Part shown: in pieces, positions 25,401 through 31,677 of the stretch
Numbering within the stretch: the first letter of the stretch is position 1
Layout: each line of letters opens with the position of its first letter
Source: an uncultured Clostridia bacterium
GTDB taxonomy: Bacteria; Bacillota; Clostridia; Christensenellales; Borkfalkiaceae
DNA length: 31,677 nucleotides
Direction: 5' to 3'
Assembly (NCBI GenBank): GCA_934272745.1
Contig: CAKQSI010000025.1
Span: 1-31,677, forward strand
The notes under the pieces: generated by a model
The model's database searches: none
Seen by the model: only the letters and a program-made list of their open reading frames with translations
What the model was told of the DNA's origin: nothing
Translations under genes and position numbers: made by a program

Positions 25401-25960
25401 ACGTCAACGTTCTGGTCGTCGATACCGAAGTTTACAGCAACACCGGCGGACAGGCAAGTAAGTCCACCCCGACCGGTGCGGTTGCAAAGTTTGCCGCTTC
25501 CGGTAAACGCGTCAAGAAAAAGGACCTCGGCATGATGGCGATGTCCTACGGCTACGTTTACGTTGCGCAATGCGCGATGGGTTACAGCGATCAGCAATTC
25601 CTGACCGCCATCACCGAAGCGGAAAAATATGACGGGCCTTCCCTCGTGATCTGCTACGCACCCTGTATCAACCACGGTATCAACATGAGCAACTCTCAGC
25701 TGGAAGAAAAGAAAGCGGTCGAAGCCGGTTACTGGCACTGCTACCGTTACAATCCTGCCGCTGCGGAAGGCACCAACCCCTTCACGCTCGACAGCAAGAA
25801 TCCGACGGCAAGTTACCGCGACTTTATCCTGGGCGAAGCGAGATATTCCGCGCTCAAAAAGCAGAACCCGACTATGGCGGAAACTCTGTTTGAAGAAGCG
25901 GAAGAAGAAAATACCGAACGTCTTGAAAAGTATAAAAAACTCGCAGGAAAGGAAGACTGA
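22442..25960 (+). CDS. nifJ: Pyruvate:ferredoxin (flavodoxin) oxidoreductase
   Basis: The 1172-residue homodimeric-type enzyme oxidises pyruvate to acetyl-CoA and CO2 and reduces ferredoxin, the central step of anaerobic pyruvate use. The N-terminal domain (DGNTAASHVAYAFSEVAAIYPITPSSPM) and gamma-like domain come first. Two 4Fe-4S motifs follow: CIQCNKCAFVCP (C689, 692, 695, 699) and CLGCGVCANICP (C741, 744, 747, 751). The proximal-cluster and TPP domain has GACAGCGETPY, GCSSIYGGSAP and GDGWAYDIGYGG...NTGGQ. Length is standard. The start is chosen by homology; GGAGG lies 13 bases upstream, longer than usual. The in-frame ATG at 22319 overlaps the promoter and is not used. Codon use is highly biased toward C-ending codons, consistent with high expression. 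Confidence 0.98.
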   Translation: MKKMTIDGNTAASHVAYAFSEVAAIYPITPSSPMAEVADEWATQGRVNMFGQKLRLAEMQSEAGAAGAVHGSLVAGALTCTYTASQGLLLMIPNMYKIAGELLPTVFHVSARCVASHALNIFGDHSDVMACRQTGFAMLASNSVQEVMDLALVAHLSTLKSKVPFLHFFDGFRTSHEVSKVDVIDYEEMKPLVDMKDIEDFRSRALNPEHPIQRGTAQNGDIFFQNRETCNKYYNATPAIVQKMMDKVAKVTGRRYHLFDYVGAPDAKRVVVMMGSGADAMEETLTKMNKTGAKVGLIKVRLYRPFSAEAFIDAIPETCEKIAVLDRTKEPGALGEPLYLDVCSALLEKGRTNIKVVGGRYGLGSKEFNPSMCYAIYQNLKKENPKNHFTVGIYDDVTKTSLDFSKKYVAAPAGTVSCKFYGLGSDGTVGANKNSIKIIGDHTDLYAQGYFVYDSKKSGGITISHLRFGKTPIQSSYLIDAADFIACHNPSYVTRYDMLSDINDGGTFLLNSHWDTVEALDAALPAAMKRQIATKHLKMYNVNAIEIAGKIGLGGRTNTIMQAAFFYLNQNILPYKDAEGYMKAAAKKSFAKKGDAVVQMNYDAIDHAIAGLKEIHYPESWATATEGAPMVKVADNEYFKEVIHPILSQEGDKLPVSAFNADGHVPTGTTRFEKRGVAVKVPKWIPENCIQCNKCAFVCPHACIRPALVEEGAEKPATFTTKAAIGKKGYEFRMQISPLDCLGCGVCANICPAKNKALEMTPLENVVEAETANYEFSEKLPKVDTSNFKATSVKGSQFHKPLFEFSGACAGCGETPYVKVITQMFGDRMLVANATGCSSIYGGSAPTCPYTKNEEGHGPAWANSLFEDNAEFGYGYNLAYGQRRAKLATEIEKALELGVSGDLEGAFRKWLDNRKDAEISKETAAVIKANLDAAIAAASGELKTVLTAIRKADDCLIKKSIWIFGGDGWAYDIGYGGLDHVLAMGEDVNVLVVDTEVYSNTGGQASKSTPTGAVAKFAASGKRVKKKDLGMMAMSYGYVYVAQCAMGYSDQQFLTAITEAEKYDGPSLVICYAPCINHGINMSNSQLEEKKAVEAGYWHCYRYNPAAAEGTNPFTLDSKNPTASYRDFILGEARYSALKKQNPTMAETLFEEAEEENTERLEKYKKLAGKED

Positions 25961-25975
25961 TCTTCCGTTTGCTGA

Positions 25976-26009
25976 CCGTTCGGACATTCCGATGAAAATG
26001 TCCGAACGG
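25976..26009. terminator. Hairpin after nifJ
   Basis: The perfect 13-bp stem CCGTTCGGACATT / AATGTCCGAACGG has an 8-base loop and begins 15 bases after the stop codon. There is no T-run, so it may protect the 3' end rather than terminate. Confidence 0.6.
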
Positions 26010-26030
26010 AACGCTGCAATAAAATAAAAC

Positions 26031-26069
26031 AAGGCGCCCCGGAACGGTAAATCCGTTCCGGGGCGCCTT
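26031..26069. terminator. Bidirectional terminator between nifJ and the Ig-like lipoprotein gene
   Basis: The perfect 17-bp stem AAGGCGCCCCGGAACGG / CCGTTCCGGGGCGCCTT has a TAAAT loop. GCTTTAT follows on the plus strand, and TTGTTTTATTTTATT on the minus strand. Confidence 0.9.
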
Positions 26070-26188
26070 GCTTTATCCCTTTCGGAAAGCGCTGCCGTCA
26101 AAACGCCCTTTTGTCAGGCAGCCTTTTCGTTTGTTCCTTTTGTTAAACGTCCTTTTGCGAATATTTTTGTAAACGATTGCGTCCGCTG

Positions 26189-26758
26189 TCATTTTTCCGT
26201 TATGGTCAGGTTCGCGCGGAGCAGCAGCGGTTCGTACCCGCGCTTGGTCAGAACGACGATCACTTCATAAGTGCCGATCTCTGTTTTGCCGTTGTTGCGG
26301 TATTCCACGTCCGTCCCCTCGGGCTGCCCGCTCACTTCCAGAAAGTGTTCCTGCCCGTCGTAAACGAAAGTACGGCTTTCAAACGTGATGCCGGTAAACT
26401 GCTTGCGCTCCGGCTTGACGATGGTCATGGTGAAATTCGCCGTAAAGCCGAGATAATGCACGGTAAACACATGCTCGCCCTCGGTCTGCAGCAGCGCCAG
26501 CGTATCTGCCGAAAAATCCTCGTCTTTCAGTTTGACGACCGAAGTCTTTCCCCCCTCGAAATACTGCACCAGAAGCAATCCGTCCAGCGAAGCCGAACCT
26601 AATTCCTGCACCAGCGAAATCTGCGACGTATCCACCGCAATGCCGATCAGTTGCCGCGTTTCCTTGCACGAAGTCAAGGTCGTCCCAAACAGCAGCGCAA
26701 GCGCAAGGCAAAGCGTCTGCCCCGCCCGCCGCCAAAAGTTATTTCTTTTTTTCGTCAT
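26189..26758 (-). CDS. Small lipoprotein with Ig-like and YDG-type domains
   Basis: The 189-residue protein has a lipoprotein signal with lipobox LTSC (Cys31). Residues about 40-110 look like a bacterial Ig-like domain. Residues about 115-188 form a second beta domain with FVYDGQEHFLEVSGQPEGTDVEYRNN and GTYEVIVV. That second domain shares its pattern (Y-DG-EH, PxGxxVxYxNN, GT) with two domains of the neighbouring glycosidase at 27186-29846. The function is unknown; binding to surface polymer or partner proteins is plausible. The start at 26758 has AAAGGAA at a suitable distance; an ATG at 26797 is an unlikely alternative. Its upstream region is the palindromic element at 26784-27082. Confidence 0.8.
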   Translation of the reverse strand: MTKKRNNFWRRAGQTLCLALALLFGTTLTSCKETRQLIGIAVDTSQISLVQELGSASLDGLLLVQYFEGGKTSVVKLKDEDFSADTLALLQTEGEHVFTVHYLGFTANFTMTIVKPERKQFTGITFESRTFVYDGQEHFLEVSGQPEGTDVEYRNNGKTEIGTYEVIVVLTKRGYEPLLLRANLTITEK

Positions 26759-26783
26759 ATCAAGTTCCTTTATTGATTCCGTT

Positions 26784-27082
26784 CTTAGGGATTCCATTCG
26801 TCATCACTAATTACCGAAAAGGCGTCTTTTTCGCCATTTTCCGCGACCGTTCGGGCGCAGTACATCAAGTACAGCAACCCTCACGCTCGCAAAAAATCAT
26901 CAAAAAATGCGCTCTTTTCGGTGCGTAGCATTTTTGCGGATGAGAAACCGACCGCAACGCGGCTCGTTTAGGCAAGGCAAACGCCCGAAGTTGTACTGGA
27001 CGTACTACGAGCGGCGTTTAACGCCGCATAAATCGGTTTATCACCGCAAAAATAGTTAGGGATGGCGAATGAAATCCCTAAG
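26784..27082. mobile_element. Candidate MITE-like palindromic element (299 bp)
   Basis: The ends are inverted copies: CTTAGGGATTCCATTCGTCA and on (26784-26810) against the complement of 27056-27082. Each end folds on itself (TTAGGGAT ... ATCCCTAA; one mismatch at the left). Inner arms also pair: ATTTTTGCGG..GAAACCGA (26930-26951) with TCGGTTTATCACCGCAAAAAT (27033-27053). Each half has a GTAC...GTAC hairpin (26860-26872 and 26993-27005), and GCGGCGTTTAACGCCGC is a further palindrome (27011-27027). No reading frame is present. It could be a non-autonomous transposable element or a structured intergenic repeat; no target-site duplication is certain. Confidence 0.6.
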
Positions 27083-27185
27083 GAAATATCCCCCGCCGCC
27101 GCAAGGGATATTTCGCAAATAAAGATCGATTTTTGCGCATACGTCCTTTGTTTTCGGGCACGCGCGACACTTTTGGCAGATTCTG

Positions 27186-29846
27186 TCAGCCGAATTTTCT
27201 CTCGAGCGCCAGATTGCCTTCCTTAATCGCGTTCAGGCAGGCAAGCCCTTTGCCGTTGTTTTCGTTCCAACTGTATTCAATGCCCGAACCGCGCTGCGCG
27301 TATTCGGTAGATCCGGTATCCACGCTGCCGTCGCTTTTCTTTGCAAAGTCCGCAAAATCCTTTTCGGGAATCACGGTCATTGGGTCGTAGTTCCAGTACA
27401 GCGTGACGGGCATACCGGTGTCGAGCGCCGCTTTCGCGATGGCGTCGTAAACGTTGCGCTGTTTTTGAATGCGTTCCGCACTCGTCGTAAACGTGATGCC
27501 CGCGCCGCCCGCAACGCCGCATTCGCCGACGTAGCAGGTCTTTTGCAGGTCTTTTGCAACGCGCATCAGCAGGGAGAACCCGTCCTTCCAGGACACAACA
27601 CTTTCTCCTCTTAGCACGGTCGTGCTGAATAACCGATTGGGATCGGCATTCGATTCGTCCAGATAGCCGCCGTAATGGTGTTCGGAAATGCCGTGGCAGT
27701 AGCCGGAATTGTGCATGGCTTCGATGGTCTTGTGTTCCTCGTAATTGTCCATCGTCCAGGTATTATCCTTATAAATATGGTACTGCGCGGGGCGCATGCC
27801 GGCGTCGCCGCTCATAATCAGACGGTGATACGGGTCGAGATTGTAGATGATTTTCGACCAGTGTTCCAACACCTTGGTGTAAACGGCAATCGTCGGCTTG
27901 TTTTTCAAATCCGCGCCGGGGTGTTCGTTTGCCCAGTGCGGAATGTCGTTGCCGAGGTTACGTTCGTTGCCGAATTCCCAACCGAAGATCGCCGGGTGAT
28001 TTTTATATCTTTCCACCAGTTCTTCGGAATAATTTTCTATATACGCCATAGAATCGGACAGGTTATCCGCGGGGTTGTTGAACGCCTCGTAATAACTTTC
28101 CCCGTAATAATCCATATACCAGTCCGTCCAGAAGAAGGACGGAATGACGCCGATATTTCTCCTTGCGCACTCGTCTAAAACGGCGTCGAGCGCGGCGTAG
28201 TAGGCTTCCTTATAATCCAGATAATGGAAGCCTTCGTTTGCGTAGAACAGCCCGCAGTTGAAGCGCAGTACTTTCACGCCGTAGCTTTCCAGCGCGGCAA
28301 GTCCGGAAAATGCCGGCGCCGTGTCGACTTTTGTCCCGGAGGTCAGGCAGGAATTAAACATACTGAAGTAATTCACGCCCAGCATGTGGACAGACTTGCC
28401 GTTATAAGAAAGGTTGCCGGAATCGTCGATCTGGTATCCGCCGGGGACGAGGTCGGTCACGACTTCTTCCACGGTCAGTTTTCCATCGATAAACAACGTT
28501 TCGTAGCCTTCCGCATACAGTCCGCCGGGGACGAGAGTGTACTCGCCCGGGGTCAGCGTGTTGCGCGTTGCGAGGTCAAAGGTCAGTTCGCCGTCTACGC
28601 CCGGTACGGAACCGCCCTCTTCCACGTAATATACTTCGGAAGAATCGGAAAAGCGCACGTACGCCGCAAACACGGGATCGGAAACGTACTGCGTGCGCGA
28701 AAAGTCCATCGCAACCACGGTCAGCACCTTGGTGTTGGCTTCCACGCTGATCTGCGCGGAAAGGTTGACCGTTCTGTAATTTTTATGGGTCACGGTAGCG
28801 TACGCAGTCTTCTTTTCTCCGGGCAGTTGCACCGTATTATCGCTGTACGAAACCTGCGCGCCTTCGGGCAGGTTTTCTACCAGCAGGGCGTGCACCTTCC
28901 CCGTATACGGAAACACGGTATCTTTGAATACCAGCCCTTTCATATAGCCTTTGTTGACGGTCAGTTTCGCTTCGTACCGCTTGACCTCTTCCCCCTGACA
29001 GGAAACGACCGCGACGGCGGAAAGCGTACCCGCGTCCGTCAAAGCGTTGTTTTCGTACCGGACGGTATACCCCGTTGGAAGCACGCCCGAAAGCAGCGCC
29101 TTATGCTCCTTTCCGTCGTAAGTCACGGTCACCGCAGGGAACGACACTTCCGCAAGCGCCGCTTCGTGATCGGGTCCGGGCGTCGGCGTGGGTTTAATCG
29201 AAGGTTCTACGGACGGCTCGACCGAGGGTTCCACGGACGGCTCGACCGAGGGTTCTACGGACGGCTCGACCGAGGGTTCTACGCTCGGTTCGACCGAGGG
29301 TTCTGCGGACGGCTCGACCGAGGGTTCTACGCTCGGTTCAACCGAGGGTTCTGCGGACGGCTCGACCGAGGGTTCTGCGGACGGCTCGACCGAGGGTTCT
29401 GCGGACGGCTCGACCGAGGGTTCCACGGACGGCTCGACCGAGGGTTCCACGGACGGCTCGACCGAGGGTTCCACGGACGGCTCGACCGAAGGAGCAATGG
29501 TCGGTTCTGCGGTCGGAGCTAAAGTCGGCTGCCCGGACGGTTCTTCCGTGGGCGCAGCCGTAGGTTCTGCAGTCGGTTCTACGGTCGGAGCTAAAGTCGG
29601 CTGCCCGGACGGTTCTTCGGTCGGCGCAGCCGTAGGTTCTGCAGTCGGTTCTGCGGTCGGAGCTAAAGTCGGCTGCCCGGACGGCTCTTCGGTCGGCGCA
29701 GCCGTAGGTTCCGCGCTCGTCGAAATGCCGACGGAGGGCAGCGACGATATTCCGGGGAAGATATCCCCGATGTCGCAGCCTGCGGCAAACGTACAAACGA
29801 CAAGGCAAACGAGCATTGCCCATGCCAGTTTTCTGAATCTTTTCAT
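27186..29846 (-). CDS. Lipoprotein glycoside hydrolase of clan GH-A (GH5/GH2-like) with Ig-like domains
   Basis: The 886-residue protein has a lipoprotein signal (lipobox AAGC, Cys24) and a long Pro/Ser/Thr/Glu/Val repeat linker (about 37-228). Two YDG-type beta domains follow (about 232-297 and 300-368), then another beta domain (about 370-445). The catalytic TIM barrel (about 455-870) has WEFGNERN with acid/base E628 and CYVGECG with nucleophile E775, the GNE/E pair of clan GH-A. Overall it resembles GH5-type mannanases or glucanases; the substrate cannot be named. It is anchored outside the cell. GGGAG precedes the ATG and a good promoter lies upstream. It is divergent from the GT80-like lipoprotein gene and follows the same lipoprotein-linker-enzyme design as the GH36-like gene. 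Confidence 0.87.
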   Translation of the reverse strand: MKRFRKLAWAMLVCLVVCTFAAGCDIGDIFPGISSLPSVGISTSAEPTAAPTEEPSGQPTLAPTAEPTAEPTAAPTEEPSGQPTLAPTVEPTAEPTAAPTEEPSGQPTLAPTAEPTIAPSVEPSVEPSVEPSVEPSVEPSVEPSVEPSAEPSVEPSAEPSVEPSAEPSVEPSVEPSVEPSAEPSVEPSVEPSVEPSVEPSVEPSVEPSVEPSVEPSIKPTPTPGPDHEAALAEVSFPAVTVTYDGKEHKALLSGVLPTGYTVRYENNALTDAGTLSAVAVVSCQGEEVKRYEAKLTVNKGYMKGLVFKDTVFPYTGKVHALLVENLPEGAQVSYSDNTVQLPGEKKTAYATVTHKNYRTVNLSAQISVEANTKVLTVVAMDFSRTQYVSDPVFAAYVRFSDSSEVYYVEEGGSVPGVDGELTFDLATRNTLTPGEYTLVPGGLYAEGYETLFIDGKLTVEEVVTDLVPGGYQIDDSGNLSYNGKSVHMLGVNYFSMFNSCLTSGTKVDTAPAFSGLAALESYGVKVLRFNCGLFYANEGFHYLDYKEAYYAALDAVLDECARRNIGVIPSFFWTDWYMDYYGESYYEAFNNPADNLSDSMAYIENYSEELVERYKNHPAIFGWEFGNERNLGNDIPHWANEHPGADLKNKPTIAVYTKVLEHWSKIIYNLDPYHRLIMSGDAGMRPAQYHIYKDNTWTMDNYEEHKTIEAMHNSGYCHGISEHHYGGYLDESNADPNRLFSTTVLRGESVVSWKDGFSLLMRVAKDLQKTCYVGECGVAGGAGITFTTSAERIQKQRNVYDAIAKAALDTGMPVTLYWNYDPMTVIPEKDFADFAKKSDGSVDTGSTEYAQRGSGIEYSWNENNGKGLACLNAIKEGNLALERKFG
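29204..29490 (-). repeat. 12/24-bp coding repeats (EPSV linker)
   Basis: About a dozen copies of a 24-base unit, itself two 12-base halves, GAGGGTT(C/T)(C/T)ACGGACGGC and TCGACCGAG-type, encode alternating EPSV and EPSA residues. The near-identity of copies suggests recent expansion and length variability. Confidence 0.9.
29509..29718 (-). repeat. Three 72-bp coding repeats (PT-rich linker)
   Basis: Units start at 29509, 29581 and 29653; the last is slightly short. They are almost identical and encode 24-residue blocks including PTEEPSGQPTLAPT. They form the membrane-proximal part of the linker. Confidence 0.92.
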
Positions 29847-29902
29847 TCTCTATCTCCCGGAGGCGCGATTTTTCCTCTGTAATCCGCCCCATGCTAAGTG
29901 TT

Positions 29903-29931
29903 ATTTTACTATACTTCCCCCGATTCGTCAA
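29903..29931 (-). promoter_or_regulatory. Promoter of the GH-A lipoprotein gene
   Basis: Minus strand: TTGACG (29931-29926), 17-base spacer, TAAAAT (29908-29903), with the start codon about 57 bases further on. Confidence 0.7.
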
Positions 29932-30031
29932 ACGCTTTTTAAATTTTTATCGAAATTTTAAAGACGTATTGCAATTTTAAGAACGTCACGCAAAAACCGG
30001 CGCAAACCGCGGAAGAATTTTCCGTTCTGCC

Positions 30032-30060
30032 TTGACTTTCGTCCTGTTTGGTGATATCAT
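30032..30060 (+). promoter_or_regulatory. Promoter of the GT80-like lipoprotein gene
   Basis: TTGACT (30032-30037), 17-base spacer and extended -10 TGATATCAT (box 30055-30060). The ribosome binding site AAAGGAG is six bases before the ATG at 30131. Confidence 0.78.
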
Positions 30061-30130
30061 AAAAAGCACGGGGGTTCCTTTTACTTCGAGGGAAAATACC
30101 CGCAACTTCATTTTCAGGAAAGGAGAAAAC

Positions 30131-31677
30131 ATGAACATGCAGAAGCACAACGTCTTTACCATTCTTTTGACCATTCTTTTGGCGATTCTTTTGGGGATCG
30201 GCGCCGCAGGCTGCTCGAACAATCAGACCGGCGACAAGGACGATCTGCAGAAGAAAATCGAACAACTGGAAAAGGATCTGGCGGCGAAAGACGCCGAACT
30301 TACGGACAAAAACAATCAACTCGCCGAAAAAGACGGTGAGATTGCCGAAAAAACCAACCAACTCGCAGAAAAGGACAAGACCATTGAAGATCTGGAACGG
30401 CAACTGGAATTTGCCAACACGTACGACTTTTATTTAACGCTCGGTACCATGCCCACCCTGTACGCGACCTTAAACGCGTATACGGTGCAGAACCCCAACA
30501 CCTATATGTGGTTCTACCGCGGCAACACCATCAGTAAGAAATATTCCGCGCCGTTCATTCACTACTTCTCCACCCAGTCCGAAACCAACGCCAACAGCAC
30601 CATCGATTATATGGAAATCCGCAACACGGTGCGAAAAATCAAGCAATCTAACCCGAACGCGAAATTCCGCCTGTGGTGCGACGACCTCCGCGTGCGCTTC
30701 ATTCCCGACATTTTCGTTGCGGCGGGCGTCAATTTCGAGGATATGAAAGTCACCCTGCTCTCCGACGGAACGGCGACCTATTCTTATTATAAAAACGCGG
30801 CGTTCACCGCCGAATATTACGCTTCTCAGGCGGCGAAATGGACGGAAATTCTGACAACGTATAAAGAAAACGCGGCAACCGACCCCAACTATACCATGTA
30901 CGACGACCAGAACGGACAGGCGATGGAACTTGCCTATTTCGCCTACTACGTTTCCTCTTTCGACAACGTGGAATACTGGATTCAGCACCCCGATTATCTG
31001 AAAAACGACGCCCTTGCGGAAGCCAAAAAATCCATGCACCTTGTAAAGAAAAACCCCAAGGACATTTACCTCGCTTTGGACGAAACCACCCGCAAATCCT
31101 ATCAGGAAGTGGTTCTTGCCAACGCGCTCGTCGGAAGCGACACGCTACATACTTTGAAAGACGCCGCGGAATATTTCGACGCGCAACTTTCCGGAAGAGA
31201 TAAGGAAGTCGTGCTGATTCTCGGCACCCGCTACAACGGTCTGGAATCCAATCAGGACTTTATCGATCAGACCATTGCCTACTATACCCCGGTAAGAAGC
31301 GCGGACGACGCCACCAAAGTTACCTTCAAAAATAAAGTTTACGAAGTGGCTGCGGACGCAGAAACCGTGACCGTAGACGGCAAAGATTACAGAATCGGCG
31401 AAGTTTCGGTATATCTGTTCTTCAAGGGGCACCCGAGTTACCCCGCAAACGAACAGTTGCAGGCATATTTTGCGGAAAACAACATCGTCGTTCTGCCCCA
31501 CCGCACGCCGGTAGAAACGCTATTCTGGATGTACAACGTAAAAGCGGGCGGCTATCAATCCACCAGCTTCCTTTCCTGCACCGAAGGTCAGACCGAATTT
31601 TTCTACGGTCAACCCGATACCGAAGCGCTGGTACAGATGATGGAGGACGGATTTTTCGACGGCGCGGTGATCTTTAC
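30131..31677 (+). CDS. Lipoprotein with GT80-like sialyltransferase domain (3' end outside window)
   Basis: The frame is open to the window edge (515 complete codons, no stop). It has a lipoprotein signal (lipobox AAGC, Cys28), then a charged coiled coil with NQLAEKD-type repeats (about 36-93). From about residue 97 it follows the order of motifs in GT80 bacterial sialyltransferases (Pasteurella PmST1, Photobacterium enzymes). These are a strand before an Asp-Gly (LLSDGTATY, D212; family base in YDDGS), LFFKGHP (H434; family acid), TPVETLF (E462; family SFEVLM) and GGYQSTSF (S477-T478; family VASSLYF). Photobacterium enzymes are also predicted lipoproteins. The one clear change is SDG for DDG. 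Assignment is from recalled motifs, not a search. A lipoprotein in a Gram-positive would be outside the cell, where CMP-sialic acid is not expected. Confidence 0.75.
   Translation, partial: MNMQKHNVFTILLTILLAILLGIGAAGCSNNQTGDKDDLQKKIEQLEKDLAAKDAELTDKNNQLAEKDGEIAEKTNQLAEKDKTIEDLERQLEFANTYDFYLTLGTMPTLYATLNAYTVQNPNTYMWFYRGNTISKKYSAPFIHYFSTQSETNANSTIDYMEIRNTVRKIKQSNPNAKFRLWCDDLRVRFIPDIFVAAGVNFEDMKVTLLSDGTATYSYYKNAAFTAEYYASQAAKWTEILTTYKENAATDPNYTMYDDQNGQAMELAYFAYYVSSFDNVEYWIQHPDYLKNDALAEAKKSMHLVKKNPKDIYLALDETTRKSYQEVVLANALVGSDTLHTLKDAAEYFDAQLSGRDKEVVLILGTRYNGLESNQDFIDQTIAYYTPVRSADDATKVTFKNKVYEVAADAETVTVDGKDYRIGEVSVYLFFKGHPSYPANEQLQAYFAENNIVVLPHRTPVETLFWMYNVKAGGYQSTSFLSCTEGQTEFFYGQPDTEALVQMMEDGFFDGAVIF

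Noticed and set aside
22673..26101. 1142-residue minus-strand frame opposite nifJ
   Set aside because: The plus-strand gene matches its family along its full length with all cofactor motifs. The antisense frame stays open because of strong C-ending codon bias and has no recognisable domain.
29188..29961. Long Gly/Ser/Thr-rich plus-strand frame (GSTEGST repeats) opposite the glycosidase linker
   Set aside because: It is the mirror of the EPSV/PT linker repeats of the minus-strand lipoprotein gene; repeats of 12, 24 and 72 bases keep every frame open. No ribosome binding site or family resemblance.

Overview
The window looks like a chromosomal segment of an anaerobic, Gram-positive, roughly 50% GC Firmicute, probably an uncultured gut clostridial lineage. 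The taxonomy is an inference. It rests on strong AGGAGG-type ribosome binding sites, textbook TTGACA-17-TATAAT promoters, an ecfA1-ecfA2-ecfT-truA-rplM-rpsI block, a single-chain pyruvate:ferredoxin oxidoreductase, a Staphylococcus-type MurG, RqcH, and lipoprotein signal peptides on surface enzymes.

Layout. 1-501: gene-free repeat DNA ending in a promoter. 502-2343: rqcH. 2344-3431: gene-free repeats. 3432-4439 (-): AraC-type regulator, divergent from 4851-8258 (+), a large GH36-like lipoprotein glycosidase. 8826-10806 (+): azlC-azlD and a TetR-type regulator. 11124-14855 (-): GIY-YIG protein, unknown protein, alpha/beta hydrolase and glycerol kinase. 14960-16207 (+): murG. 16341-16958: a small membrane protein and a divergent XRE regulator sharing palindromic operators. 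17441-22217 (-): rpsI, rplM, truA, ecfT, ecfA2, ecfA1. 22442-25960 (+): pyruvate:ferredoxin oxidoreductase. 26189-29846 (-): a small Ig-like lipoprotein, a 299-bp palindromic element and a GH clan A lipoprotein glycosidase. 30131-end (+): a lipoprotein whose visible part resembles GT80 sialyltransferases and which runs off the window.

How the genes fit together. The housekeeping genes cover ribosome quality control, wall synthesis, ribosomal proteins, tRNA modification, vitamin uptake and pyruvate oxidation. The accessory part is a cell-surface carbohydrate set of three lipoprotein enzymes or enzyme-like proteins plus an Ig-like lipoprotein, with an AraC regulator next to the first enzyme.

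The most unusual signals are three. First is the lipoprotein with GT80-like motifs at the right edge. Second is the abundance of degenerate short tandem repeats, each particular to its locus. Some lie inside conserved housekeeping genes (three 45-bp units in rqcH, nine about 24-bp units running through the murG stop codon) and others sit just after stop codons. Third is the long palindromic element at 26784-27082, built from two inverted, hairpin-capped arms.
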